Source: Hofstenia miamia (Eukaryota > Xenacoelomorpha > Acoela). Taken from it: a stretch of 64,000 bases of DNA. Position 1 is the stretch's first letter. The number at the start of each line of letters is the position of its first letter. The notes below the pieces were generated by a model. The model had not been told where the DNA came from. It searched no databases and saw only the letters and a list, made by a program, of their open reading frames with translations. The position numbers and the translations under genes are program-made. Location: assembly GCA_004352715.1 (NCBI GenBank), contig SCFE01000003.1, positions 1,120,275 to 1,184,274 of the forward strand, read 5' to 3'. Shown one piece after another: positions 47,150 to 59,263 of the stretch.

Positions 47150-49300
47150 TTAGATAAATTCATAAAAAAATTTTCAACATTGGCATTAATTTAAGAACTT
47201 ATTGCAGCGGCGATGAGTAGTGATGAATTTTTCATGGAAAACTTTGCTTGAGAACATAAATGAAAAAAAATGAACTCAACTCTAAATGAAGTCAAAAAAT
47301 ATTCTGACATTCTAAAGAGCGCATCTTCAACTATGGTCAAAAATCCTGTACGAGAAAAGATTATATCAAATCATGCTAGTGAGTTGAAACTTCAGGTTTT
47401 CCTTAGTTGTAACTCGAAGCGAAATGATGATCGTGAGAATATTTCCAAACTGTTGCCACAAATAAACCCGGATTTTTGTACTCATTATATATCTGACATC
47501 TTCCAAATTGGTAAATAATACTCAAATAAAAAACGGGCAATCTTGAATAGGCTCACTGAGCCTATCCAAGTAAAAATTATTATTGATAATGCCAAAAAGC
47601 TGAAAAATAAGTAGTTCTCCTTTTCAGTTTTGGTTTATGTTTCAAAAAGATTAAGTAAGATGGAATAAAATATTATATAAAACGAATGCTTAATGAAAAG
47701 ACGGGAACTGATCCAGGCTGCAAAATTTGTTGGAAAAGATTCTAAATCTTAAACTCTATGTTAATCAAAATGATAAATGGGCTTCCAAGACAACTGACTA
47801 AAAGTAAATTTGTCTTCTTTACCTCCCAATACAAGTCAGCTTAACCCATTGCCACTAATATTATCAAATAATATTAACGGTATATTATCAAAATTTTAAG
47901 ATCTTGATTACTTGATAAATTATAACGAATACGATGTGATAATGCTACAGGAAACTATAAATTATCATAGCGCATAATCGATGAAGAGATTAATCTTAAA
48001 AATTATTACCTGCACAGCGAAGATATAAATCTCATAAATTTTAGCATAAATCTTCAGGTGGAGGAAAGAAAGCTATAGGGAAGGAATAATTCAAAAGTAT
48101 TTTTACAATTATCAAAAAATGATGTTGAATTATTAGCCATTATTTGTCGTTCAGCAGATTTACCTTGTGGGTTACTCAGTAGTTATTCTTATCAACATCT
48201 GCCTACCTCCTAATCGTTGTAAAAGATCGGTCAATTCACTGCTTTTAAGCACAATTCAGAAATGCATTGCAAGATATCTTCGTGCTTATATTGTTGAAAT
48301 AGGGAATGCCAATCAGTCATTAAGCAGCTAGAACTTAGAAAATCTTGTAGAAAAGTGTCAATCTGTCCCTACGTTATATGTCAGTTAGATGTTGCTTATA
48401 ATACTAACCCAAAACATTATAATATCTCCTATGAAAATCCAATTGGGAACATAAATCTTATGTAAAATCTAAGTTTGACATTAACTCCAACATTTGCAAG
48501 TAATATTAAATTTGACATTTCCAAGCATTCAGACGATATGAGATTAATTGGTAATATTCAACATGCAACCGCCTTAACGGATTTTCTATTTTATCAAAAG
48601 ACTGCTAACCTAATAATAAAAGAATCTGAAAAACGTAGCCTACTAATTTAAATGGCATTGACTTTTGACCTTGTAATCGCTCACCCAAACATACCTCATA
48701 ATTATCAATGAAGTAATTAAGAGTAGTCTGAAAATTGAAAATGCTGAAGAAATACGAAAAAATATAAAAATCTTGCTGTGTACATTGATAAAGATTAAGG
48801 TGTGATTTTCATGTGCAGCATGTGCTTAGAAAAATTAATTTTCATATAAAATCTACGTCATTCTGTTAACACATCTAAACGACGATAGGAATTATCCACA
48901 CTACTTATATGCTGCAGAATTATGGGTTTCTGCAATAACACAAAATCAAAGAAAACGAATAAGAAGACCACTAAACTTGCTTCAGAAATTTACGACAATT
49001 AAAAAAAGTTGGTATGCAAATCAGATAAATGATATGTTTATACGGCGATTTCAGGTTACAATTGATAAAATTCAGAGAGATGAAAATCATCCACTCCATT
49101 CAGAATTTGAATTATCAAGTCAAACAAACGCGAAATCAGACTTTTCAACGAGCCGAGCTGAGCTTGAGTACTGCATTCGATATTCAACAAGCCCAACACG
49201 AGTCTTTATTTAGTCAAGGAAATTTATTGTTCTGCTTTTTAATTTGTTTATGCTGCAGATTTTTCAGATTTTTTCATTAAATATAGCTTTTTTTATAATC
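47150..49300 (+). mobile_element. Second decayed LINE with endonuclease and reverse transcriptase remnants
   Basis: Heavily interrupted. An 82-codon frame at 47270-47518 may be part of ORF1. The endonuclease signature YDVIMLQET is at about 47930-47956. A reverse transcriptase motif-C relic, SDDMRLIGNI, lies around 48529, followed by VYIDKD-like sequence near 48777. A C-terminal segment at 48977-49213 contains LLQKFTT, HPLHSEFE and NAKSDFSTSRAELEYC, which resembles the end of ORF2 in jockey/CR1-like elements. It is in the same orientation as the preceding LINE but is a different copy, since the ORF2 tail follows rather than precedes its own endonuclease. Non-functional. Confidence 0.75.
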
Positions 49301-49609
49301 TTATTTTAAAATGTTTATTAATTAATAAGGAGAGCTATGCAAAAAATGCTGAGAGCGCAATATTTTAAAAAAAATATCGAGCTAAAACGAGCTTCATTGA
49401 ATGGTTCTACATGACAAGCNATTCAAATAAAATTATCTGTTTTAATTTCTTTCAAATTTTTAGATATAAATTTTAGAATATCTGAAACATGCAGGTTATT
49501 TTTGAACTAGCAAGTAGTTGCTTAATGTTTTGGCAATATTAATATAATCTTTAGTTATTTTCAAATACAATATAAAAATGTTTAGACAAATACAATTTAC
49601 TATTGATAT

Positions 49610-49655
<46 letters not shown>

Positions 49656-50039
49656 TGATAGATACATACATATATAAATAGATAGATAGATACATATATA
49701 AATAGATAGATAGATACACAACTCTAAAAATTCTACAGGGCACTGGATACAAAAAAACATATAGGCGATAATATGAAACTTAATTGTTAGCAACTTGAAA
49801 CTCATACATAGGAAACCTCTTTTTCCAAAAATTTTGGAGGAAATGAATTATTGTGGCTTTGTATTTATATATATATATATATGGTGAAATTTTTTATTAG
49901 CGTTTTGGCTCTGATCTTAAGCTCATGCTCATGGGTCTCAAAGATTATGCGGCTTGCTATCTGATAGCTGCTACAAGTATACTACTGGTGAGAACTCAAT
50001 GTTTTTACTGCGCTTTCAAATTATTATTTAGAATGATTT
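49301..50039. other. Gene-free sequence with (TA)n and (GATA)n tracts
   Basis: A single N lies at 49420, with no obvious flanking duplication. (TA)n at 49612-49655 passes into GATA repeats at 49656-49718. No gene was seen. Confidence 0.6.
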
Positions 50040-50330
50040 CATCAATAAGAAATTGCAGCCAATCACATTGAAGCATTTGTTTTCTTGCCATTATCTTTAT
50101 GATGTCCTCTTGTGCCTGCGCACTGACGAATCTATATGACTTAATAGCCCTTCATTTGCATATTGTCCCGTACAACTTGACGGTTAATAACATCCGGGGA
50201 TTTGTTCATTGCTCTTTTATTAAGCTAAGAGTTATACTTACAAAACTTTTACTTGAGCCAAATGCATGCCTTTCTACCAATTGTAAATGATTGTTTGCGC
50301 TTTCAAGTCTTTGCAAATATCGGTATATCT
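50040..50330. promoter_or_regulatory. Candidate cis-regulatory island with an octamer
   Basis: GC-richer, non-repetitive block containing a perfect POU octamer ATTTGCAT at 50154-50161, GCGCACTGACG and TTGACGGTTAATAAC. A 63-codon frame crosses it without recognisable domain. Regulatory function is inferred only. Confidence 0.25.
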
Positions 50331-51460
50331 TAAAAGCCATGCGAATATATTAAAATATCAATAATTCAAATAAACTTGCAGAAATACTTTAGCACCTCGT
50401 AACACAAACGATTAAATTACATACACTGATTTTAGCAATCAAAATGCAATGAAAAATTTCGATCACCAGAAAATGATCCAAAACCATGTATTCTTTGTAA
50501 TCCATCTATTATATAAAATAAGTTGGGTTTCTACTAAAATTTTAATTTCAGTGAACATAGTAATCTATATATATATATATGTAGCATAACATATTAATGC
50601 TTTCAAAACTTTGTAAGTTTTTTTGGGTCAGTACCAGGATGGAAGTGGGGCAACTTTCTGCAAGCAGTTCCCACCCATCCTTCGGATTTCGTTTCCTCCT
50701 CAATGATCACGTCCCATATCGTCCCAAATCTATTATTTTGAAATTGTTTTTTTCTAATTATAATACAAATGCAAAACAATTTTGATAAAATTGATTTGCA
50801 ATTCTATCTAAAGCACAGTATTAAAAAACAACAAAAGTCTAACTGTTAGTATAAAGTAAATAACAGAAATACAAATCAAATTCTCAACTTAGCATTTATT
50901 TTAATGAGCTTTAATACAAAACCAATTGTATAACTAATAAGGGCTCAACGACTCGTTGACAACGAGCTTGAGCCACAAAAACGGCTTCCATTCAAAGTGT
51001 ACACCTTGCTTCCATTCAACTTGACTTAATAAGCTAAAATGAAGTGATTGAAAAAAATTATTAACCATCCAATTTCTATGTCCAAAATCCAGTTACCAAA
51101 TTAAAAATTTATTTGTTAAAACATTATCCAATAATAAGAATTTTGTTAAATTTTTTAAAAAAATAACATTATTTTGAAACAAATAATTAATTCCAATTAG
51201 CATGACCACTTGACTACCAAATCACAGGAGTGTCAGCCTAATGTTTTTAATCCGGGCTCACTAACTTTGCTAAACTTTAAAAATATATGAAAGTGTTGAC
51301 CCTGTTGAAGAAAATCAAGTATATTACAAAGAACTTAACTTTAAGCAGACTGGTGTTCTTTTAAGAGGACAAACAACTTTTCCAAATTGCAAAGAATCCT
51401 CTCCACGCCAATCATCAAATTTAGAAATCGTGATATATCGACACATCTATTGGTTTGGGC
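50331..51460. other. Gene-free AT-rich sequence
   Basis: No gene recognised. A small GC-richer patch at 50630-50730 has no open frame of note. Confidence 0.5.
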
Positions 51461-51825
51461 CGCCAGTATACCGATACCGAACCCTATAACGCGGTAGTTT
51501 GCTTAATAAATTTATCGGTATTTTATTTGTGGATGTGAACGTTGTGCAGAGCTGTAAACAAAGGAGATGAGCCCTCAAGTTCTAAGGTGATGTATTTTGG
51601 TACTAGAAATGGTACTACACAGAATCGATGGTTCGTGGCTACTGCTGGAGCAGTCGGTACGCGGGCCAAAACATTGGTGGCAAGTGTTGTGGATAAAACT
51701 AAGCACATTTATATGTTTGGGAAGCGTGTTGGACTCAAACTTTTTTGTTTTTAGTCATACCGATACCGCAGTATTTTGAGTGATATCGAAAAGAACCGAA
51801 CCGACCGTAGTTTTTATACCACTGG
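51461..51825. mobile_element. Dispersed repeat related to the element at 364-1817
   Basis: Both edges carry ATACCGATACCG motifs (about 51470-51483 and 51757-51770). The right edge, reverse complemented, reads CAGTGGTATAAAAACTACGG followed by TCGGTTCGGTTC and ATCACTCAAAATAC, which matches the left part of the element at 364-450 over about 80 bases. No clear 8-bp target duplication was found. Between the edges a 70-codon frame (51542-51754), containing VMYFGTRNGTTQNRWF, could be a captured or transposase-derived fragment, but no family is recognised. Confidence 0.6.
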
Positions 51826-53699
51826 GACCTACTACTGGTGAAAACGATTGAATTTAATGTTGAAAATGTGAACTAAATTTTATTGATGTGCTAGAAATAC
51901 TTGAATATATAATTTTTTTTATAAAATATATAAATTCTTTCAATACTTAACGTTCATGCAATAATAAGATTTAGAGTTCATGGAAACCAACTAGGGATGG
52001 ATACAGGCTGAATTTTTCAGAACCGGACCATCAACTATTAGTTCCGATTTTGGATATCTTTATTAGTTTTCCAGTTATGAACATCTTAGAAATTTTTTAT
52101 AAGTTTTACGAAAATCCTGAACAGCTTAAGGTGTTTCTATGCACTTGTATTAGGGAGTTTTTTGTTAATTGCTGTTGCGAATCTGTTTCATTACTAATAT
52201 TCTCTACTTGTAATACGCTTAAACCAAAATAAAAACAATAATTGAATCAAATGGAGTGGTTCCAAATTTTACAAACAAGATTCAACAGATAGAAAATAAA
52301 GCGTTAAATTTATGCTTATGAGTTTATTTACTGTTTTCGAATAATTCTAAAGTCGTTTCTGCATATGTACTCGATGTTCCTCTTTGAAATTAGCTGAAGT
52401 ACTATGAGATTTAAAAATTTATAATAGTGTTTGAAATGAATGCATGTTTGCAAAATGATGGCTCTAAATGCACACAAATAAAAATATCAATTTAAAAAGC
52501 CTTAAGTGATTTTATAATCATTAATAGTAATAATTAAGGTCATCATTTTGAAAAAAAATATCAAACAAGTAACAAGAAAGCATGTATCTATTGTTTAATA
52601 AGCGATTTGCTAAATGAAGCATTTGTAAATTGATACAAATTTTGTCAAATTTATTATAATTACAATGCGTTTACATTATTTTCATTCATTCAAGCGTATC
52701 AAAATTTCAGATATGTAGTGCCTGGTATACCACACCAATTATTTTGTGTTTATTAGAATAAGATAGACATATATGTTCCTATTTCTTGCTATGGTATGGG
52801 TTCGTATACTTTTCAATCTCTTAAGGCTTTTGATTCAAGATTGCTCGCAATGAAACCATTTCAAATTCAGAGAAGATTTTAAAAACGTTTCAATGTTGTT
52901 TCAATGGTCGAAGAAAGCTTCGAAGACTTGGTAATACCCTAAAATGATAGAAAAACTTAAATAAACAGAGAGGTTGTTTGGTTTGGAAATCCTAAATCAT
53001 TGTCCGTATAATTTTTTTTTCTTAAAAATGCTGTTTGCTTCATTTTTGCGTTTCCTATTTAAAATTTGAATTAGCCCTGAAAACAGTTTGTCACGCTCAT
53101 GTGCCGTTAGTAACAACTGGGTTAAACCAAAATATAAATAAATGTAAATTACAAACAATAAAACAGCTATTAATTAATAAACAATTTGAATTTGGGATAA
53201 GTTTAGCTTTGTCGCCTAAATAAGAACTGCGACGCCATTGAAAAAAACTAGCAAATGCTACACAATCCTATCCCTGAGCTCGAAAAAATTTCCAGTAATC
53301 ACTCTCAAGAAAGTTGTAAAGAATTCTCTCTATATTTTTATGCTCCTATGGTCTGAGGTAGACCTATAAATACGTAATAATGTATTTTATTAACATTTCG
53401 TCTATTAACTCATTGTTAACGAGGCTGTGCAATTTTCAAAACCATTCTACTACAATATGTATGATTGCTCATAACGTCAAAAATTAATGCATCCCATAAA
53501 ATATTGTGACCGCAATAAACTCGTGGGTGTATTGTTCAGTAGGTAAAGTTATTTATGTTTAAAAACACAATAAGTATCATTGTGCCGAAATAGTTCTTAA
53601 TGCAACTTTAATTTGGCACAAATCACCACATGCTACTCAACGAACAAATTATAATAGCTCCGTCAAGCTAAAACGTATAAGAAATTTAATTGAATCTAA
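51826..53699. other. Gene-free AT-rich sequence with one MITE end
   Basis: Apart from the MITE-like sequence beginning at 51993, no feature was recognised before the EF-hand exon. The immediate upstream region of that exon has no obvious TATA box. Confidence 0.5.
51993..52065. mobile_element. Partial hAT MITE related to 13263-13599
   Basis: TAGGGATGGATACAGGCTGA and the following TTTTTCAG...CCGGACC correspond to the terminus of the 13263-13599 element read from its right end (CAGGGATGAACACAGGCC...AATTTTTCATG). Similarity fades after about 70 bases and the opposite end was not found, so this is a diverged or truncated copy. Confidence 0.5.
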
Positions 53700-53923
53700 A
53701 TGAATGAAGCGATTGCTTTTTTTGACAACGCCGATCCTGGTCAATCAGGCTATATAACCAGGGAGGACTTGGAGGCGCATCTTAAAGGTCTCGATCAAAT
53801 TGAAGACTCCACTATTGAGCAAATTCTGGATGTTCTTATCCCTAATAAGAATGGCATTCTTGCAAGAGAAGAATTCGTTGCATATTTTGAAAGATTCAAT
53901 ACTTTATCCAAAGCTGAAGAAGT
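53700..53923 (+). CDS. EF-hand protein, exon 1 (CRACR2A/EFCAB4/Rab44-like, tentative)
   Basis: The ATG at 53700 is directly preceded by an in-frame TAA (53697-53699). The exon encodes 74 codons plus two bases and ends at donor GT|GTAAGC (53924). The first EF-hand loop is DPGQSGYITRED at residues 12-23, with Asp-1, Ser-5, Gly-6, Ile-8 and Asp-12 present; position 3 is Gly instead of Asp/Asn. A second, degenerate hand around IPNKNGILAREE lacks the first Asp. Such a pair of weak EF-hands followed by an acidic segment and an (L)W...P.L pattern is seen in CRACR2A (EFCAB4B), EFCAB4A and Rab44, Ca2+-sensing adaptors or large Rab GTPases in store-operated calcium entry and vesicle traffic. Without splicing, the frame stops after one more Val codon. 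EF-hand identity is good; the family call is an inference. Confidence 0.7.
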
Positions 53924-56900
53924 GTAAGCTCTAATTATATATTAAACTTAACTCTTAACGAAACATTAGTAACCCACGCACAAGTTCATGTTAGATACAA
54001 AAAGTTAGGAGTCATTTCTGATAATTTTTTAAATTTTACTGCAGTAGTTATACCTATATAACCTAGGTCTAATTACAGAAAGCAAACTGATTGAAGCTAA
54101 ATGCTGCTCTCACGGGTCTTACGTCTGCCTTTTTATTTGGACACTAGGAATGGGAAAACTTAAAAGTTTTAACAAAAACCAGATTGTCCATTGAAAAATA
54201 ATATGCCTTCATAAAAATTTCATGATAGGCTTGGAGACAATTATTTGAAAATGTCGACAAAACGGTATGCGACTTTAAGGATGCAAATGCGTATTTAGAG
54301 TTAAGCTTCTGTGGAAGTTCATATACAGATTAGTTGCCTGAAACGACGAATTTTCCCTTTTAGCAAGATATACTTTTTTTCAAATCTGTATATAACACTT
54401 TAATTCTTCAACCTCAAGAATGGAATCATTATTAGCCCCATTACTACGGCACGTGTACTCAAATCAGAGAAATAGATTTTTCTACTTTAAAAATTTTAGG
54501 TTGGAACATCCAATTTGATTATTATTCAATTTCACAAATTTTATTTGGTGTAAGTCTCAGGCAGGGTTGGGTTACATAAATTTACCAAGGGCTATTCTAT
54601 ATCGACAACTCAGCATGCCAAAATTAAAGCAATTCTGTTTCTCCTTGTGAAGCCTTTTTGACTAAAAGCAGTTCAAAGACATGGAAACAATTGCGTACAA
54701 GAAACGCGGAATGAATGACCGAATAGACGAGACAAAACATCCCATGTGTGTAGATCTCCTTACAAGAAGGTATTGCAGTGCAGAATATGCCAGAACTGGA
54801 TCACTTTCAATGTGGAGTGGCAGGAACATGTTTCTATTTTTGTAATAATTGCAAAAATATTTTCTTACAATACTTTTTTTCTTTAACGTTAGTTCTGCTT
54901 TTTTGTTTTTGGTTTTGGGGTGTCATCCAAGAGCTTGCGTTGGGCTCAAAACCCAAGATTTAAACCATTACTGCCTCAGCTATTGAAACTCAACAGTTTT
55001 CACGAATTCATGGTTTTCATGTTACTCTAGCTGTTTCAGCAACATTGTCTTTTGAACAAGGGGCTGTTTTTGTTACTAATATGTCAATCAATGCTCTCAT
55101 TTTTTCATTTTTAACATTACTATGGCTGTCATCCTTGCTTCGATCACCTTACTATACAGAGTAGTACAGTATCCTAACTTTTTAAATCTCTACGACTCTT
55201 TGTGTTTTATTCACGTGTCATTTATTTCCTACTTCTAACCCACAATGCCTACTCTAACTTCAGCGTATAAAATTCGTCCTAATTTCTCAATCATTCTGTG
55301 CCAACTTCTGGCAGCCTCCAATTAAATGATATGTTACCTTCATTCCCTTCCTGCACAGCTGTACCTGTCATTACCACAAGCTGTTCTGTCCTCAGATGTT
55401 TCACTCAAGTTGCTCTTACCGTTTGTTCCTGTTTATTCATTATCAGCGATTCTCATTCTTTCTCCAGGCCTACCACATATTGTTTTCTTCTCCGTGCCGG
55501 ATTTATGTATTCCTCTTGTATTCTTTGTGCATTACCTTCTGCCCATTCCTTGAGACCCTCTACATCTATCCAACTATTATATGTTTTTTCCTCACACTTT
55601 CTGTTCTCTCTTTGCTGCTTGCTAATGTGCACAAGCTAACTTTCAGGTAGGATGTCTACATATTAATTCAATCCTAATATCTCTCNACATGTTTCTATTT
55701 TTGTAATAATTGCAAAAATATTTTCTTACAATACTTTTTTTCTTTAACGTTAGTTCTGCTTTTTTGTTTTTGGTTTTGGGGTGTCATCCAAGAGCTTGCG
55801 TTGGGCTCAAAACCCAAGATTTAAACCATTACTGCCTCAGCTATTGAAACTCAACAGTTTTCACGAATTCATGGTTTTCATGTTACTCTAGCTGTTTCAG
55901 CAACATTGTCTTTTGAACAAGGGGCTGTTTTTGTTACTAATATGTCAATCAATGCTCTCATTTTTTCATTTTTAACATTACTATGGCTGTCATCCTTGCT
56001 TCGATCACCTTACTATACAGAGTAGTACAGTATCCTAACTTTTTAAATCTCTACGACTCTTTGTGTTTTATTCACGTGTCATTTATTTCCTACTTCTAAC
56101 CCACAATGCCTACTCTAACTTCAGCGTATAAAATTCGTCCTAATTTCTCAATCATTCTGTGCCAACTTCTGGCAGCCTCCAATTAAATGATATGTTACCT
56201 TCATTCCCTTCCTGCACAGCTGTACCTGTCATTACCACAAGCTGTTCTGTCCTCAGATGTTTCACTCAAGTTGCTCTTACCGTTTGTTCCTGTTTATTCA
56301 TTATCAGCGATTCTCATTCTTTCTCCAGGCCTACCACATATTGTTTTCTTCTCCGTGCCGGATTTATGTATTCCTCTTGTATTCTTTGTGCATTACCTTC
56401 TGCCCATTCCTTGAGACCCTCTACATCTATCCAACTATTATATGTTTTTTCCTCACACTTTCTGTTCTCTCTTTGCTGCTTGCTGATGTGCACAAGCTAA
56501 CTTTCAGGTAGGATGTCTACATATTAATTCAATCCTAATATCTCTCCGTCTACAGCTTCCTTAACACGCAGTAGCTCTCTCCCTCCCTCCTGCTTTGGCA
56601 TATACAAGCCATACACTTTAAATTGAATGTTTTCATGCTACTAATAATTCTTAGTCTTCCTATTCAGCATCCGTAGTCCACACTTGATCCACCTAAATAC
56701 ATACTTGAATGTGATGTTGAAAATGTGCACTATGGCGTATTGTTGGGCAAGCAATACTTGAAAAGATTTTTCTTCGAAAATTACGATTATCTAGAAAGGA
56801 TTTAAATTCTCTGTACATACCTAGCTTTCATATGATTATAAGGTTTAGAGCCCGTCAGAGCCACAACGGACTTTAGCTGTTATTTTATATGTTGATATGC

Positions 56901-57607
56901 ATTCCAAGCACATTGAAGTGTGCAGTGTGCAAACTCAGAGGTGGAGATGCCTCAATGGGACAGTTCTGGGTCGCGGAAGTGAAAGAGGAGACACTACTCT
57001 ATCCCATGGTACTTTGAGAATTCTTAGTCATAAGCGAGGAATAACCATAATTAATTCTAAAAAATTATTGAGCTGTTAAATGCTATCAAGCTGTTACAAA
57101 ACCCGCCAAGAATAATACATGTATACCTAAATAGGAACTTACCATTAAACAATCACAAATAATTTCCAATAAACACAGTTAAACTAATATAGTCATTCAT
57201 AGTCAAATCTTACCAAGTTTAGTGACCACAAATTGTAATTACTTAATTCACAATTCGTGTACACATATGCATGTGGCAAAGTAAGTGCTTACACCTCATT
57301 GAAAATTTATAATTGCTTCACCTTAAACAAAGATGTTGTTCGACGAATAGAAATAACGGTCAAATTGAACACTTTCTGCACAAGATATTCCAATCAAAAG
57401 TCCCGATACGCTAGTGGACGTACACCTTCGGCTTTGGGTGTTAAGTTGCTCCCATTATCATTGCTATGCACATAAATTCTTCAAAAAGATAAATGATTTA
57501 ATGGATTTCTTTATGCAATCGCGTACAAATGACCAAAGAAAAACAATTTTTAATATGAATAATAAACGTAAACTTGGTAAATTTTGTAGAAATTTTCTAT
57601 TTTTGAG

Positions 57608-57655
<48 letters not shown>

Positions 57656-57828
57656 TATGCTAAATGCAATCACCAGAATTTCAATATGTGAATTATATAA
57701 AGTATTCGTTAAGAAAATTTACGTAAGTTAATGTTTATGCCATCTAGTGAAAATATTTGACTATGAATGTCTAATTTAAATATAATATTATTGATGTATT
57801 TATGATTACATTAAATGACTTTCTTTAG
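53924..57828 (+). other. Intron 1 of the EF-hand gene, with an assembly duplication
   Basis: Starts GTAAGC and ends TTTCTTTAG. It contains the 860-base block repeated around N at 55686, so its true length is probably about 860 bases shorter. A (TA)n tract lies at 57613-57651. The pyrimidine-rich part at 55200-55650 yields frames of up to 113 codons, duplicated with the block, which look incidental. Confidence 0.6.
54826..56546. repeat. 860-bp block duplicated around a single N (assembly overlap)
   Basis: 54826-55685 and 55687-56546 are identical except for one base in a GCTAATGTGC/GCTGATGTGC context, with N at 55686. The single difference suggests two alleles or a sequencing error at unmerged contig ends. 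Confidence 0.9.
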
Positions 57829-57898
57829 ATTTGAGACAGACGATACTGACAATATCAATATTACCATCAAAAAACAAGATTCGCAAGTTTCATCAGAG
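57829..57898 (+). CDS. EF-hand protein, exon 2
   Basis: A 70-base exon between acceptor TTTCTTTAG and donor GAG|GTGATC. It enters in the phase left by exon 1 (GT|A gives Val) and leaves in phase 0. It encodes FETDDTDNINITIKKQ and DSQVSSE, a polar, acidic linker. The exact match of phase on both sides and the open frame support it, though it is short and has no domain of its own. Confidence 0.55.
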
Positions 57899-57912
57899 GT
57901 GATCACTTACAC

Positions 57913-58284
57913 CAGTGCTGCAAGTGGGTCATATGTTACTGACCCAACTTAACCCAACCCAATAAGTTCGTGCAAAAAACAAATTCAACCCAAATATTCA
58001 GTTAGAACTTTCAAATCCAATTCCTTTGGTGAGCGTCATCCTCACCTTATGTATTGATTTATTCAATGCTTATACAATATTTTTCTGAGAAATTAAAATC
58101 ATTTTGCACATTTTAAAGTATGGCATAATCTCATATGTGTTTAGTATATATTATAGTCTAATGAACCGACACATCTTGGGAGATTTAACTGGTCTCTATA
58201 GATTTTACATATTCGACCAAACCTAAACAATGCAATCAAACCGCAATCCAACCCATGGGTCTATCCAATCCACTTGCAGCCCTA
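57913..58284. mobile_element. 372-bp hAT-type MITE in intron 2
   Basis: The left end CAGTGCTGCAAGTGGGTCA and the right end, reverse complemented, TAGGGCTGCAAGTGGATTGG are terminal inverted repeats (13 of the first 15 bases match). The flanking octamers ACTTACAC (57905-57912) and CCTTATAC (58285-58292) match at six of eight. The sub-terminal sequence is full of AACCCA repeats on one strand. It lies only 14 bases beyond the exon 2 splice donor. Confidence 0.8.
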
Positions 58285-58292
58285 CCTTATAC

Positions 58293-59263
58293 ATATTTTA
58301 ATCAATGAATAACCTATAATTTTTAAAATATTTCTAGTATATAATTAATTTCAATATAATGGCTTAGCCTTCTCTGCTATTCGATAAGAACTCCGAACTA
58401 AATTACAATTATAAATTTTATAAATTATAAATTGAGTGGAATTTGGCTAAATTAACAAAAGGGGATAAAAAGATCATTATGCAACAAATTAATTTTTTTT
58501 CTATTACATTTATATCATTTGCTATGATTTAGAACTTGTTTTATTTTCTTTGTCCAGTTCAAGGAAAATATGGGATCTCTTCATTTAAAGCAAAGTGTTT
58601 TGAGTAACATATTTCGAGACATTTTATAAATGTACATATATTACTTAAATTTTACTTTTCAAGATACCCTATGTTTAATGGATTTTTAAAATTTTTTGCC
58701 AATTAGAACGGTTTTGATAAATTACATTAATAGAAAGTTGCATGAGTGCTTTGTCAGCGCCTTCGGGGGGTCCGAAGCCAGCGGGCATGATGAGACACAG
58801 TTGAGTGCAATTATCAAATTTATCATAATTTCTTTTTCTTGTTTGATTTTGTTTAAGCTTCTGTACAAACGGTACAATTTTTGTTGCAGAAGTAGTTTAG
58901 CGAGCAATATGATAGGATAAATTTGATATATTTTGAATTCCTCCAATCGATTTCTTATTATAATTGGCCAAGCAAGAATTTTTTAACTATTGCCGCTAAG
59001 CTGAACGATTATGCAAAGTGGACATAACACTTCTGTGGGCGGACAAAGGTTCTACCGGTGATCGCGGGCAGGCTATCCTTTATTTTACGGTTATAAGCGG
59101 GCTTGGGCGCCTAATATTAACCGCCCGCAAGTCTCAAATTTACATGGCAAGCATAAATGAGATTAATATTTTTCCAAAATTTTAGCAGGTATTTATAATC
59201 TCTTACATCTTACATTTCATTTGATTCTAATTGTTCGTTATACATTTCGAATTTAATGCATAG
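58293..59263 (+). other. Remainder of intron 2
   Basis: AT-rich apart from a hairpin CTTCGG/CCGAAG near 58762-58778 and the GC-rich MITE-like block at 59030-59137. The intron ends ATGCATAG before exon 3, an acceptor with a weak pyrimidine tract. Confidence 0.5.
59030..59137. mobile_element. Small GC-rich MITE-like repeat
   Basis: Repeated GGGCGG/GCGGGC motifs: TGTGGGCGGACAAAGG at the left, GCGGGCAGGC and GCGGGCTTGGGCGCC inside, and CCGCCCGCAAGTCT at the right. The two ends are weakly inverted with respect to each other. The right end shares 13 exact bases with positions 1-13 of the window. No clear target duplication was identified. Confidence 0.5.

Noticed and set aside
49656-49718. GATA repeats as a GATA-factor regulatory cluster
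   Set aside because: They are a simple (GATA)n microsatellite continuing from a (TA)n tract.
7918-50161. Perfect octamers ATTTGCAT at 7918, 9911 and 50154 as POU3 targets
   Set aside because: A rough estimate for DNA of this composition gives about five matches by chance in a window of this size, so single octamers are not informative.
55298-56500. Two identical frames of 113 codons (55298-55639 and 56159-56500) with hydrophobic Cys/Ser/Leu-rich translations
   Set aside because: They lie in a pyrimidine-rich part of an intron, overlap other frames of similar length, show no domain, and are duplicated only because the assembly block is duplicated.
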